DNA from: HXMU1420-13 sp965249965
Lineage (GTDB): Bacteria; Bacteroidota; Rhodothermia; Balneolales; Balneolaceae
Assembly (NCBI GenBank): GCA_965249965.1
Contig: OZ252262.1
Span: 3,348,001-3,412,000 of the forward strand
Length of the DNA stretch: 64,000 nt
Direction of reading: 5' to 3'
Made by a program: the position numbers and the translations under genes. This document shows, piece after piece, positions 8,405-15,774 of this stretch (position 1 is the first letter of the stretch; every line of letters starts with the position of its first letter). Under the pieces are notes generated by a model. It was not told where the DNA came from and searched no databases. It saw only the letters and a program-made list of their open reading frames with translations.

Positions 8405-9712
8405 ATGGATAGAGAAGTATTTCAGGAACAATTTGGACTATTAGGCAAATCGGATTCTATGCGCCAGGTGGTGGATAAAATCATGCAGGTGTCGAAAGCT
8501 GATATCACCGTATTATTACAAGGAGAGAGCGGTGTTGGCAAAGATGTAACAGCCAGAGCCATTCATGGGCTTAGCGAGCGAAAGCATAATGATATTGTGA
8601 TTGTGAATTGCGGAGCAATCCCCGAAGGAATCATAGAAAGTGAACTCTTCGGCCACGAAAAAGGTGCTTTTACCGGTGCAAATGAAAGCAGACAAGGATA
8701 TTTCGAAAAAGCAGATGGTGGCACTATCTTTTTGGATGAAATTGGCGACACACCAAAAAATGTGCAGGTTAAATTACTGCGTGTACTCGAAAATGGAGAG
8801 TTTTTCAGGGTGGGTTCAAGTAAAGTACAAACTAGTGATGTACGCGTTATTGCTGCCACAAATAAAGATTTATGGCAACTGGTAGAAGAAGGCAATTTCA
8901 GAGAAGATTTATATTATCGGCTCGATACTGTACAAATTTACCTCCCGCCTTTACGTGAACGCAATGAAGATATCATTGAGATTTTCCGCAAATTTGTTCA
9001 GGAATTTTCTACACGGTACGATTCTGTATTCAAAGGTTTTTCTGACGAAGCCCGTGAACTATTAATTTCATATAGATGGCCTGGAAATATTCGTGAGTTA
9101 CGTAATGTTGCGGAACAATTGGTAGTACTAGAGAAGTCCCAATTTATTGATGCCGAGCGCCTCCAGAAATATCTTAAGGGGAGGCAACACTCAGGCTCTG
9201 CAGATAACCTTCCCATGGTTTCTGAAATGAGTGATCGAACAGAAAGAGATTTCGAAGAGAGTTTTAGTAAACGCGACAGGGAATTAATATATCGGGCGCT
9301 TGTTGAGCTAAGTAATGATATTGGTGATGTAAAGAAAATGTTGGCTAATGTGCTGTATTCGTCGTTTTCTAATTCAAATCAAAATCTTCCTGCACTTCCG
9401 GAATATTCAAGTGGGTCCATTCAGTCTGCCACCGAGCAATTAATTAAGTATAACCCTGATATTGAAACTCCTCTTGGAATGCGTAGCATGCCCTCACAAG
9501 AATTTGATCAGGATCCCGAGGTACTCGAAGAAACAACAGAAATAAGCGATTTCTTTAGCTCTGATGACATCCCATCGATAGAAGAAACAGAACAGTTTTT
9601 AATAAAAAAGGCATTGGAAAAGTATGATGGTAATCGCCGTAAAGCCTCTGAAGCTTTGGGAATAAGTGAACGAACCTTATACAGAAAACTGGATCAGTAT
9701 GGACTTGCGTAA
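8405..9712 (+). CDS. Sigma-54-dependent transcriptional activator without a receiver domain
   Basis: A bacterial enhancer-binding protein of 435 residues. The AAA+ domain starts almost at the N-terminus: Walker A GESGVGKD near residue 40, the sigma-54 contact loop GAFTGA near 88, Walker B GGTIFLDEIGD near 105, and the arginine-finger region RLDTVQIYLPPLRER. A poorly conserved acidic linker of about 130 residues follows, then a Fis-type helix-turn-helix (GNRRKASEALGISERTLYR) at the C-terminus. With no response-regulator or GAF domain, it must be controlled by a partner or by its level, as PspF is. Its end overlaps lptE by 14 bases, suggesting translational coupling and an envelope-related role. 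Confidence 0.93.
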   Translation: MDREVFQEQFGLLGKSDSMRQVVDKIMQVSKADITVLLQGESGVGKDVTARAIHGLSERKHNDIVIVNCGAIPEGIIESELFGHEKGAFTGANESRQGYFEKADGGTIFLDEIGDTPKNVQVKLLRVLENGEFFRVGSSKVQTSDVRVIAATNKDLWQLVEEGNFREDLYYRLDTVQIYLPPLRERNEDIIEIFRKFVQEFSTRYDSVFKGFSDEARELLISYRWPGNIRELRNVAEQLVVLEKSQFIDAERLQKYLKGRQHSGSADNLPMVSEMSDRTERDFEESFSKRDRELIYRALVELSNDIGDVKKMLANVLYSSFSNSNQNLPALPEYSSGSIQSATEQLIKYNPDIETPLGMRSMPSQEFDQDPEVLEETTEISDFFSSDDIPSIEETEQFLIKKALEKYDGNRRKASEALGISERTLYRKLDQYGLA

Positions 9713-10214
9713 ACTATTATTTTTTGGGATTATAACCCTCTTCATAGGCTCTTCTGGATGTCTACGATATAGTTTTACAGGTACATCTATACCCGAAGGT
9801 GTAAATACAATTTTCATCCCCTTTTTTCCGGACCAATCTAACAGTGGAATCGGTGATTTAAGTGATCGCTTGAATGAGGCATTAGTCCAGAGATTTGTTA
9901 ACGAAAGCCGACTGCAGTTAATCAGTAACGAAGAAGATGCCGATGCTGTGATCAATGGCCAAATTGTGAGTTACAGCAACCGCCCTTTTAGTATTGGTGG
10001 CAATGAACAGGCAAATCAAAATCAGGTTCAGATCACCGTAAAAGCAAGTTTCAAATACACCATGGAAGATATACCCTTGTGGGATAAAAACTTTAGTGGA
10101 AATTTCACTTTCGATCCAACCGATGATCCAGTGGCAGGGGAAGAAAGTGCTGCAGATGATGCACTTGAGCAAATAGCTAATAATATGTTCAACGATGCCG
10201 TAAGTAGTTGGTAA
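9699..10214 (+). CDS. lptE: LptE-family LPS-assembly lipoprotein
   Basis: Outer-membrane lipoprotein that plugs and folds LptD for lipopolysaccharide delivery. From the ATG at 9699 there is a signal peptide with the lipobox ending at Cys21 (GSSGC), giving a 171-residue product. LRYSFTGTSIPEGVNTIFI and the DRLNEALVQRFVNESRL helix are typical of the Bacteroidota LptE family. An in-frame start further upstream would lie wholly inside the sigma-54 activator gene, so the ATG is preferred. The order sigma-54 activator, LptE, TPR protein is, from memory, common in Bacteroidota. LptD is not in this window. Confidence 0.88.
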   Translation: MDLRKLLFFGIITLFIGSSGCLRYSFTGTSIPEGVNTIFIPFFPDQSNSGIGDLSDRLNEALVQRFVNESRLQLISNEEDADAVINGQIVSYSNRPFSIGGNEQANQNQVQITVKASFKYTMEDIPLWDKNFSGNFTFDPTDDPVAGEESAADDALEQIANNMFNDAVSSW

Positions 10215-10256
10215 AGTCGTTGTTTAATAGTAGAACACGCTGTATTATTGAACTGA

Positions 10257-10865
10257 ATGATGCTAGAGTTACCGTTTAAAATACCAATCTCACTTAATTC
10301 CTACGTCGAGACTTTCGAAAAAGATCAGGACAAAGCTCTATCAAAGTTAAAAAAGCAGGTTAAAAAACGAGATCCGGATGCTGTAGGGCATTTTCTTTTA
10401 GCATGGCTTTACCATCTAAATGAGGATAATAGGCAAGCAATAAAAGAGGCGTTAATTGCAAAACAGTATGCGCCTGGAAGTCCGTTAATGGAGCATTTGC
10501 ATTACTTTTTGGTGCATCCGGAACGATTTGATGCTGCTGTTCCAAAAAGTGGATATTCAGAATCATCAAAAATGCTTCAAGGTACTCGACGCTCACCAAT
10601 TTTGGATTTAGATCGTCTCATTGAATTGCTCGAAGCTGTAGAGTCGCAACGAATTCAAATCTCGATGGATTTAGATGAAGATCATATGGAAGATTTGAGT
10701 GAAGATTCAAATAACATCGAGGATATCGTATCAGAAACTTTGGCTAAAATTCATATTAATCAAGGAAACAAAAAAGCTGCGATTAAAATGTATGAACGGC
10801 TCATTGAAGTGCACGAAGACAAAACTGATGAGTTTCTTGATAAAATAGACAAGCTTAAAAAATGA
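10257..10865 (+). CDS. TPR-like cytoplasmic protein
   Basis: A 202-residue soluble, highly charged protein with no signal peptide. Helical repeats of the TPR type are visible: AVGHFLLAWLYHLNEDNRQAI at about residues 40-60, and a C-terminal one around AKIHINQGNKKAAIKMYERL. The middle is acidic (MDLDEDHMEDLSEDSNN). TPR proteins usually act as scaffolds, and no partner can be named. It is the last gene of the run sigma-54 activator, lptE, TPR, and its stop codon abuts the end of the convergent MBL gene. Confidence 0.8.
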   Translation: MMLELPFKIPISLNSYVETFEKDQDKALSKLKKQVKKRDPDAVGHFLLAWLYHLNEDNRQAIKEALIAKQYAPGSPLMEHLHYFLVHPERFDAAVPKSGYSESSKMLQGTRRSPILDLDRLIELLEAVESQRIQISMDLDEDHMEDLSEDSNNIEDIVSETLAKIHINQGNKKAAIKMYERLIEVHEDKTDEFLDKIDKLKK

Positions 10866-11501
10866 CTATGCTTGCACAAAGGGGTTATGCAGCTTTTCGT
10901 GCTGAATAGTTGTAGCAGGACCATGTCCGGGATAAATAATAGTCTCTTCAGGCAAAGTGTAAAGTTTTTCTTTTATCGATTTTGATAAAACTTCGAAGTC
11001 CCCTCTGTATAAATCTGTACGCCCAATGCTTTCGTTAAATAATGCATCTCCTGCAATGCAGATACCCTTTTCTTTAAAATATAATGCAGTATGATCCGGT
11101 GAATGGCCTGGGGTGTATAAACACTGAAAACTAAATCCACCGACATCAAAAGAACCGGATTGAGGCAAGCTTTCTGGAGTAAAACTAAACCCAACTTGTC
11201 GTAATCCAAACATTGTTGCCTGATTCCCAAAATTCTCCCACAAAAATAGATCTTCAGTATTTAAATAAACTGGCACTTTATACTCTTTCAATACCCGGTG
11301 GATACCTAACACATGATCAACATGGGCATGCGTTAGCACAATTGCATTCAATACCGCATTATTGCTCTCAAGTTTAGCCTGGAAAGCCTGAAATTCTTCT
11401 TCCGCATAAAATCCGGGATCAATAAGAATTGCTTTTCCATCATCTATTAAAAGATAGCTGTTCTCTAGAAATGGGCCGACTTCAAAAACTTCGATGTGCA
11501 T
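10866..11501 (-). CDS. MBL-fold metallo-hydrolase (glyoxalase II-like)
   Basis: A 211-residue metallo-beta-lactamase-fold hydrolase. The metal motif HAHVDH lies about residue 65; further ligands are His in YTPGHSPDH and Asp in CIAGDALFNESIGRTD, with a final His in IYPGHGPAT. This short form without the C-terminal glyoxalase II domain is typical of bacterial YcbL-like enzymes, which hydrolyse thioesters such as S-lactoylglutathione analogues. The substrate is not deducible. The ATG at 11501 opens directly onto the first strand (MHIEVFEVGPF); an upstream start would run into the terminator hairpin of rpmE2, so I reject it. Confidence 0.9.
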   Translation of the reverse strand: MHIEVFEVGPFLENSYLLIDDGKAILIDPGFYAEEEFQAFQAKLESNNAVLNAIVLTHAHVDHVLGIHRVLKEYKVPVYLNTEDLFLWENFGNQATMFGLRQVGFSFTPESLPQSGSFDVGGFSFQCLYTPGHSPDHTALYFKEKGICIAGDALFNESIGRTDLYRGDFEVLSKSIKEKLYTLPEETIIYPGHGPATTIQHEKLHNPFVQA

Positions 11502-11512
11502 AGTACTAAAAT

Positions 11513-11547
11513 AAAAAAAGGATGCATCATAGTGATACATCCTTTTA
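11513..11547 (-). terminator. Rho-independent terminator after rpmE2
   Basis: On the minus strand AAAAGGATG pairs with CATCCTTTT, enclosing a short imperfect loop, and is followed by a T-rich run. It lies about 20 bases past the rpmE2 stop. It also reads as a hairpin on the plus strand but without a gene to end there. Confidence 0.85.
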
Positions 11548-11566
11548 AAACCATGGAGAAATAGGA

Positions 11567-11776
11567 TTATTTCTTTGTATACATTCTTTTGAATCTATCC
11601 ACACGACCAGCTTTAGCAGTAAAAGCTTTTTTCGTGTAAAATGGATGATTCTTTGAATCAATCTCAGTTTTGTAAACACCTTCTTTAGTATTCATTGTGC
11701 TACGAGTCTGAATTTCAGAACCGTCGCTCAAAACAACTGTGATCTCTTTATAATCTGGATGAATTCCTTTTTTCAT
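11567..11776 (-). CDS. rpmE2: 50S ribosomal protein bL31, type B
   Basis: A 69-residue ribosomal protein. The start MKKGIHPDYK and the segment SKNHPFYTKK followed by GRVDRFKRMY are diagnostic of bL31. No cysteine is present, so this is the zinc-free type B (C-minus) form, which in other bacteria replaces the zinc-bound form under zinc shortage. Whether a zinc form exists elsewhere in this genome cannot be seen. It has its own promoter at 11815-11843 and its own terminator. Confidence 0.96.
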   Translation of the reverse strand: MKKGIHPDYKEITVVLSDGSEIQTRSTMNTKEGVYKTEIDSKNHPFYTKKAFTAKAGRVDRFKRMYTKK

Positions 11777-11814
11777 GTCTTGCTTACTTCCTTCAGTTTC
11801 TTGGAAAGGCTTTA

Positions 11815-11843
11815 AATATACGACGATCTCTTCGTGATATCAA
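11815..11843 (-). promoter_or_regulatory. Sigma-70-like promoter of rpmE2
   Basis: On the minus strand TTGATA and TATATT are separated by 17 bases. The -10 hexamer ends about 39 bases before the rpmE2 start. The sequence around the -10 (GTCGTATATTT) is shared with the initiator tRNA promoter. Confidence 0.7.
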
Positions 11844-11846
11844 TCC

Positions 11847-13352
11847 TTATATATCGAAATCATTATAATCTTCATCATTCAATCCTTCTAAAGATGAAAA
11901 CATTGAGCCAACCATATCAGAATAGGTCGAATGATCATCTAGATCTTCTTTACTAAGCATTGAACTTTGATGCATAGCCTCTAAAGTGAGATCCATCCAG
12001 GCAAATAAATCCAGATCGGATTCCGGTTTTACATGTTCAGTGACCAGTTTTTGTAAACCGTCTACCGATTCTAATTGCGATTTATATTTCGAGAACGGCA
12101 AGGTATCAGGCAGATTTACTTCATTCCCTTTTGTGAACCAATTAGTAATTGGTTGAAATTTGCTTTTATCTGATTCATTCCGGCTCTGTGGGTCGGGAAA
12201 ATATGTTTTGAAGGTTTTGCTAATTGCTTTTCCAACAATATGCTTCGCAACACTAATTGCACCTTCTTGCTCTCCTTCATAAACCAGTTCTAGTTTACCG
12301 GTAAGAGCGGGGATCATATGAAAAATATCAGCAATTCGAATTGATGTAGTCTCTTCATTATTGATAACTGCTCTACGTTCTGCAGATGACAGAATCTGTT
12401 CTAAGGCAGTAATGGTCATTCTTGTAGAAACTCCACTTTTTTGATCTACATATTCACTTTCCCGAGCTTCAAAAGCGGCTCGTTCAACAATTTCTCTGTA
12501 AACATGTGGTACATGAATAGTGGAAGATTCCTGTCGGGTATCCCAGGCTTCTTGTCTAGTAATCTCAATTCCAACTTCCAATTCTTTTGGATAATGCGTG
12601 ATGATTTGCGCATCTATTCTATCCTTTAACGGCGTAATAATATTCCCGCGATTGGTGTAATCCTCTGGATTTGCAGAGAAAGCCATTGAAATATCAAGTG
12701 GTATACGAACATTGAATCCACGAATCTGAATATCTCTTTCCTGCATAATATTAAGCAGCGCAACCTGAATTCTCGGTTGTAGATCCGGTAGTTCATTTAT
12801 TACAAATATTCCACGATTCGTACGGGGAATAAGCCCGAAATTAATCGCATTTTCATCAGCAAGATGAAGTTTATTTGTCGCGGCTTTAATAGGGTCTATA
12901 TCTCCAATAATATCTGCCACAGTCGTATCAGGAGTGGCTAATTTCTCGCCATAACGATGACTTCTGTGCACCCACTCTATGGGGGTTTCATCACCATGTT
13001 CAGCAATTAAATCTTTTGCGAACTTTGATAATGGTTTTAGCGGATCATCATTTATCTCAGAACCTTTTACGATGGGCATATATTCGTCCAGAAAATTGAC
13101 CATTGCGCGTAATATTCTGGTTTTAGCTTGACCTCTAAGTCCAAGTAGAATCAAATCATGTCTGGATAAAATTGCATGCTGAATTTGAGGTAAGACTGTT
13201 TTTTCATAGCCCAATATTCCTTCAAATAAGGGCTCTGAATTCCTGATTTTTGAAATCAGATTTTTTCTGATTTCATCCTTTACCGAGATGGATTGCCATC
13301 CGCTCGCTTTAAGTGCACCTAATGTTGGAATTGTCGGTTGTTTATCGCTCAT
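11847..13352 (-). CDS. MoxR/magnesium-chelatase-like AAA+ ATPase
   Basis: A 501-residue AAA+ protein of the ChlI/MoxR group, which remodels protein complexes, often with a VWA-domain partner. The nucleotide loop reads GLRGQAKTR near residue 70, with Ala in place of the usual Gly before the lysine; I recall this as normal for this subfamily. GIFVINELPDLQPRIQ is the Walker B region, AFSANPEDYTNRG the sensor 1 loop, and TPLKDRIDAQI the arginine-finger region. The C-terminal third is helical and acidic. No VWA gene lies next to it; pabB is upstream in the same direction and rpmE2 downstream. Confidence 0.88.
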   Translation of the reverse strand: MSDKQPTIPTLGALKASGWQSISVKDEIRKNLISKIRNSEPLFEGILGYEKTVLPQIQHAILSRHDLILLGLRGQAKTRILRAMVNFLDEYMPIVKGSEINDDPLKPLSKFAKDLIAEHGDETPIEWVHRSHRYGEKLATPDTTVADIIGDIDPIKAATNKLHLADENAINFGLIPRTNRGIFVINELPDLQPRIQVALLNIMQERDIQIRGFNVRIPLDISMAFSANPEDYTNRGNIITPLKDRIDAQIITHYPKELEVGIEITRQEAWDTRQESSTIHVPHVYREIVERAAFEARESEYVDQKSGVSTRMTITALEQILSSAERRAVINNEETTSIRIADIFHMIPALTGKLELVYEGEQEGAISVAKHIVGKAISKTFKTYFPDPQSRNESDKSKFQPITNWFTKGNEVNLPDTLPFSKYKSQLESVDGLQKLVTEHVKPESDLDLFAWMDLTLEAMHQSSMLSKEDLDDHSTYSDMVGSMFSSLEGLNDEDYNDFDI

Positions 13353-13407
13353 AATCTAGTTGTTAGATCAGTATAACTTTCCAAATCGCCAATTCATTCA
13401 CCTAACT

Positions 13408-14670
13408 TTAGGTAATTAGTGCTTTTTTTAATGCTTCAGTCTTTACCTGTGTTTCGTCCCATTCGTCCTCTGGGTCGGAGTCTGAGGTTATGGCTCCACC
13501 AACAGGGTAAATCAATGTATTATCCTGAATGATGGCGGTTCTAATAACGACATTGAAATCGAAATCCCCATTTGGTTTAAAATATCCAATAGCCCCCGAA
13601 TATAAATTCCTTGAGTAATTCTCTAGCTCTTCAATTACTTTCATCGCAGCAATTTTTGGCGCTCCGGTCATTGAGCCCATGGGAAAACACGCTTTTATTA
13701 TATGTACAGAAGATGTTTCCGGTGAGACCTCACATTTAACCGTTGATACCAACTGGTGAACTGTTTCAAATGATTGAACCTCGAATAATTTTTCAACTTC
13801 TACGCTGCCAGGAATTGCCACGCGATTTAAATCATTTCTAACTAAATCTACAATCATCAGGTTTTCAGCAAGATTCTTTTCACTTTTTAAGCGACCGATA
13901 TCTTTACTCCCGACATTAGATACTGTGCCTTTGATTGGTTGAGAGAATACAGTGTTCCCTTTTCGGGATAAAAAGCGTTCGGGAGACGCACAACTTACTT
14001 CAATATCATTTAACTGTAGATAACTGGCAAATGGTACCGGACCAACGTTTCTCATCTTTTTATACAGCCACCACCCTTCCCCTTCGAACGTATATTTTTT
14101 CGCATAGGAATAGTTCAGCTCGTACACTTCCCCCTCATGAATAAGCCTTTTTGCTTCTAAAACTTTTCCAACATACTCACCTTCTGTTATACTCTCTTCA
14201 CTTCCGATGCTAAAGTGATCATTTTTCCCGATCGAATCCGGTGCCTCATTTCTTAATTTTTTTTCCCCTTTTAGAATGTTAAAAGTGCCATCGCTATCGA
14301 ATTGAACCAGTACTCCTGGGCGCATAAAATAAAACAAGGGAAGTCCATCCAGATTTTCGTTAGTTGACTCCAGTTGTTCTATACTGTTTTTTAAATCGTA
14401 CCCAAAATATCCAAACAGCCAATCATTGGTTTCAATCTTGAATGTATCAATAACATTCCAGGGATCAGGTTCTTCAAGTTGATTTATAAGATTTCCCCGA
14501 ACATGATAATTATGGTCTGGAAATCCGAAAATACTTTCTTTTGGCATTCCTGCAACAAATGTATGCTCACTAGATGGATGGTCTTCTTTTTGAGATTCGA
14601 GTAAAATAACGTCTCCGAAATTTCTCAAATACTCAACAAGTTCGTCGATATGTAAATTTTTAATATCCAT
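13408..14670 (-). CDS. pabB: Chorismate-binding aminodeoxychorismate/anthranilate synthase component I
   Basis: Converts chorismate with ammonia to 4-amino-4-deoxychorismate (folate route) or anthranilate. The 420-residue product ends with the chorismate-binding domain: the KGT in QPIKGTVSNVG, EKNLAENLMIVDLVRNDL, the MTGAPKIAAMKVIEELE motif, and FNVVIRTAI near the C-terminus. The KGT and short N-terminal region favour PabB over TrpE, but the two are hard to separate by eye. No glutamine-amidotransferase or lyase gene is adjacent. The gene is divergent from pyrD. Confidence 0.85.
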   Translation of the reverse strand: MDIKNLHIDELVEYLRNFGDVILLESQKEDHPSSEHTFVAGMPKESIFGFPDHNYHVRGNLINQLEEPDPWNVIDTFKIETNDWLFGYFGYDLKNSIEQLESTNENLDGLPLFYFMRPGVLVQFDSDGTFNILKGEKKLRNEAPDSIGKNDHFSIGSEESITEGEYVGKVLEAKRLIHEGEVYELNYSYAKKYTFEGEGWWLYKKMRNVGPVPFASYLQLNDIEVSCASPERFLSRKGNTVFSQPIKGTVSNVGSKDIGRLKSEKNLAENLMIVDLVRNDLNRVAIPGSVEVEKLFEVQSFETVHQLVSTVKCEVSPETSSVHIIKACFPMGSMTGAPKIAAMKVIEELENYSRNLYSGAIGYFKPNGDFDFNVVIRTAIIQDNTLIYPVGGAITSDSDPEDEWDETQVKTEALKKALIT

Positions 14671-14745
14671 TTAGTGGGGCATGATGATACGGCTTTTCCT
14701 ATTTCTTTTGCGCCTTTTCCGTATCATCTCTATCAAAATTCACTC

Positions 14746-15774
14746 ATGTTTTATTCTTCTTTACTCAAACCATATTTATTTCAAAAAGATGCCGAATCTG
14801 CCCATGACTGGGCGATAGAAATGTCGGCTATTGCAAATAATTCCGAGCTTTTACAGTCCATCATGAAATCAGTATATAACTCTTCAAATGTTGGGCTTCA
14901 GAAAGAATTATTTGGTCTTCGCTTTCCAAATCCGGTTGGACTGGCAGCAGGATTCGACAAAAATGGTGTTATGCCACTGGCAATGCAATCACTAGGTTTT
15001 GGGTTTGTTGAAATTGGAAGTATCACCGCAAAACCAGCACTTGGAAATCCTAAACCCCGTGCATTTCGTCTTCCGGAAGATCATTCACTTATCAATCGAA
15101 TGGGGCTTAATAATCAAGGTGCCGAGCGTATTGTAAGCAGATTAAAGAACTATAAGTTAAACATCCCTCTTGGCGTAAATATCGCTAAGACGAATGATAT
15201 GTCTATTCATGGCGATGCTGCTATCGAAGATTATAAATATAGCTACGACCTGGCGGCAACTGTCGCCGATTATATCACTATAAATATATCGTGCCCGAAT
15301 ACGGGAGAAGGAAAGACGTTTGAAGATCCCGCCGCACTTGAAGCACTTTTAGCTGGCTTAAATATCAATAAAACGGATGTGCCAACATTGGTAAAATTTT
15401 CAGTGGATACACAAAAAGAAGTACTAGAACAGCTTGTGGAATTATGCGAAAAGTTTGGTGTGGATGGTTATGTCGCAACTAATACTTCTTCATCAAGAGA
15501 TGGTTTAAAAACCGAGACTTCAATCTTAGAAAAAATTGGTAATGGTGGCTTAAGTGGGCGTGCAATCCAGGAACAATCTAATAAAGTAGTTGCTTGGTTA
15601 TACGATTGCCTGAATGGTAAAAAGCCTATTATTGGAGTTGGTGGTATACATAGTTTTGAATCTGCAAAAGAAAAAATGGATGCAGGCGCTGATCTCATTC
15701 AAATTTATACCGGAATGGTTTACAAAGGCCCGGGATTAGTGAAGCAAATTAAAGAAGGGTTAAAAAAGAGTTAG
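14746..15774 (+). CDS. pyrD: Dihydroorotate dehydrogenase (quinone), class 2
   Basis: Oxidises dihydroorotate to orotate in pyrimidine synthesis and passes electrons to quinone at the inner membrane. From the ATG at 14746 the protein has 342 residues and starts with the class 2 membrane-binding helix (LLKPYLFQKDAESAHDWA). Further signatures are FPNPVGLAAGFDKNG, FVEIGSITAKPALGNPKPR, INRMGLNN, the catalytic-serine segment ITINISCPNT and IIGVGGI. A GTG at 14674 could extend it, but family N-termini match the ATG. The stop overlaps that of the convergent TPR lipoprotein gene (TTAG). Confidence 0.95.
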   Translation: MFYSSLLKPYLFQKDAESAHDWAIEMSAIANNSELLQSIMKSVYNSSNVGLQKELFGLRFPNPVGLAAGFDKNGVMPLAMQSLGFGFVEIGSITAKPALGNPKPRAFRLPEDHSLINRMGLNNQGAERIVSRLKNYKLNIPLGVNIAKTNDMSIHGDAAIEDYKYSYDLAATVADYITINISCPNTGEGKTFEDPAALEALLAGLNINKTDVPTLVKFSVDTQKEVLEQLVELCEKFGVDGYVATNTSSSRDGLKTETSILEKIGNGGLSGRAIQEQSNKVVAWLYDCLNGKKPIIGVGGIHSFESAKEKMDAGADLIQIYTGMVYKGPGLVKQIKEGLKKS

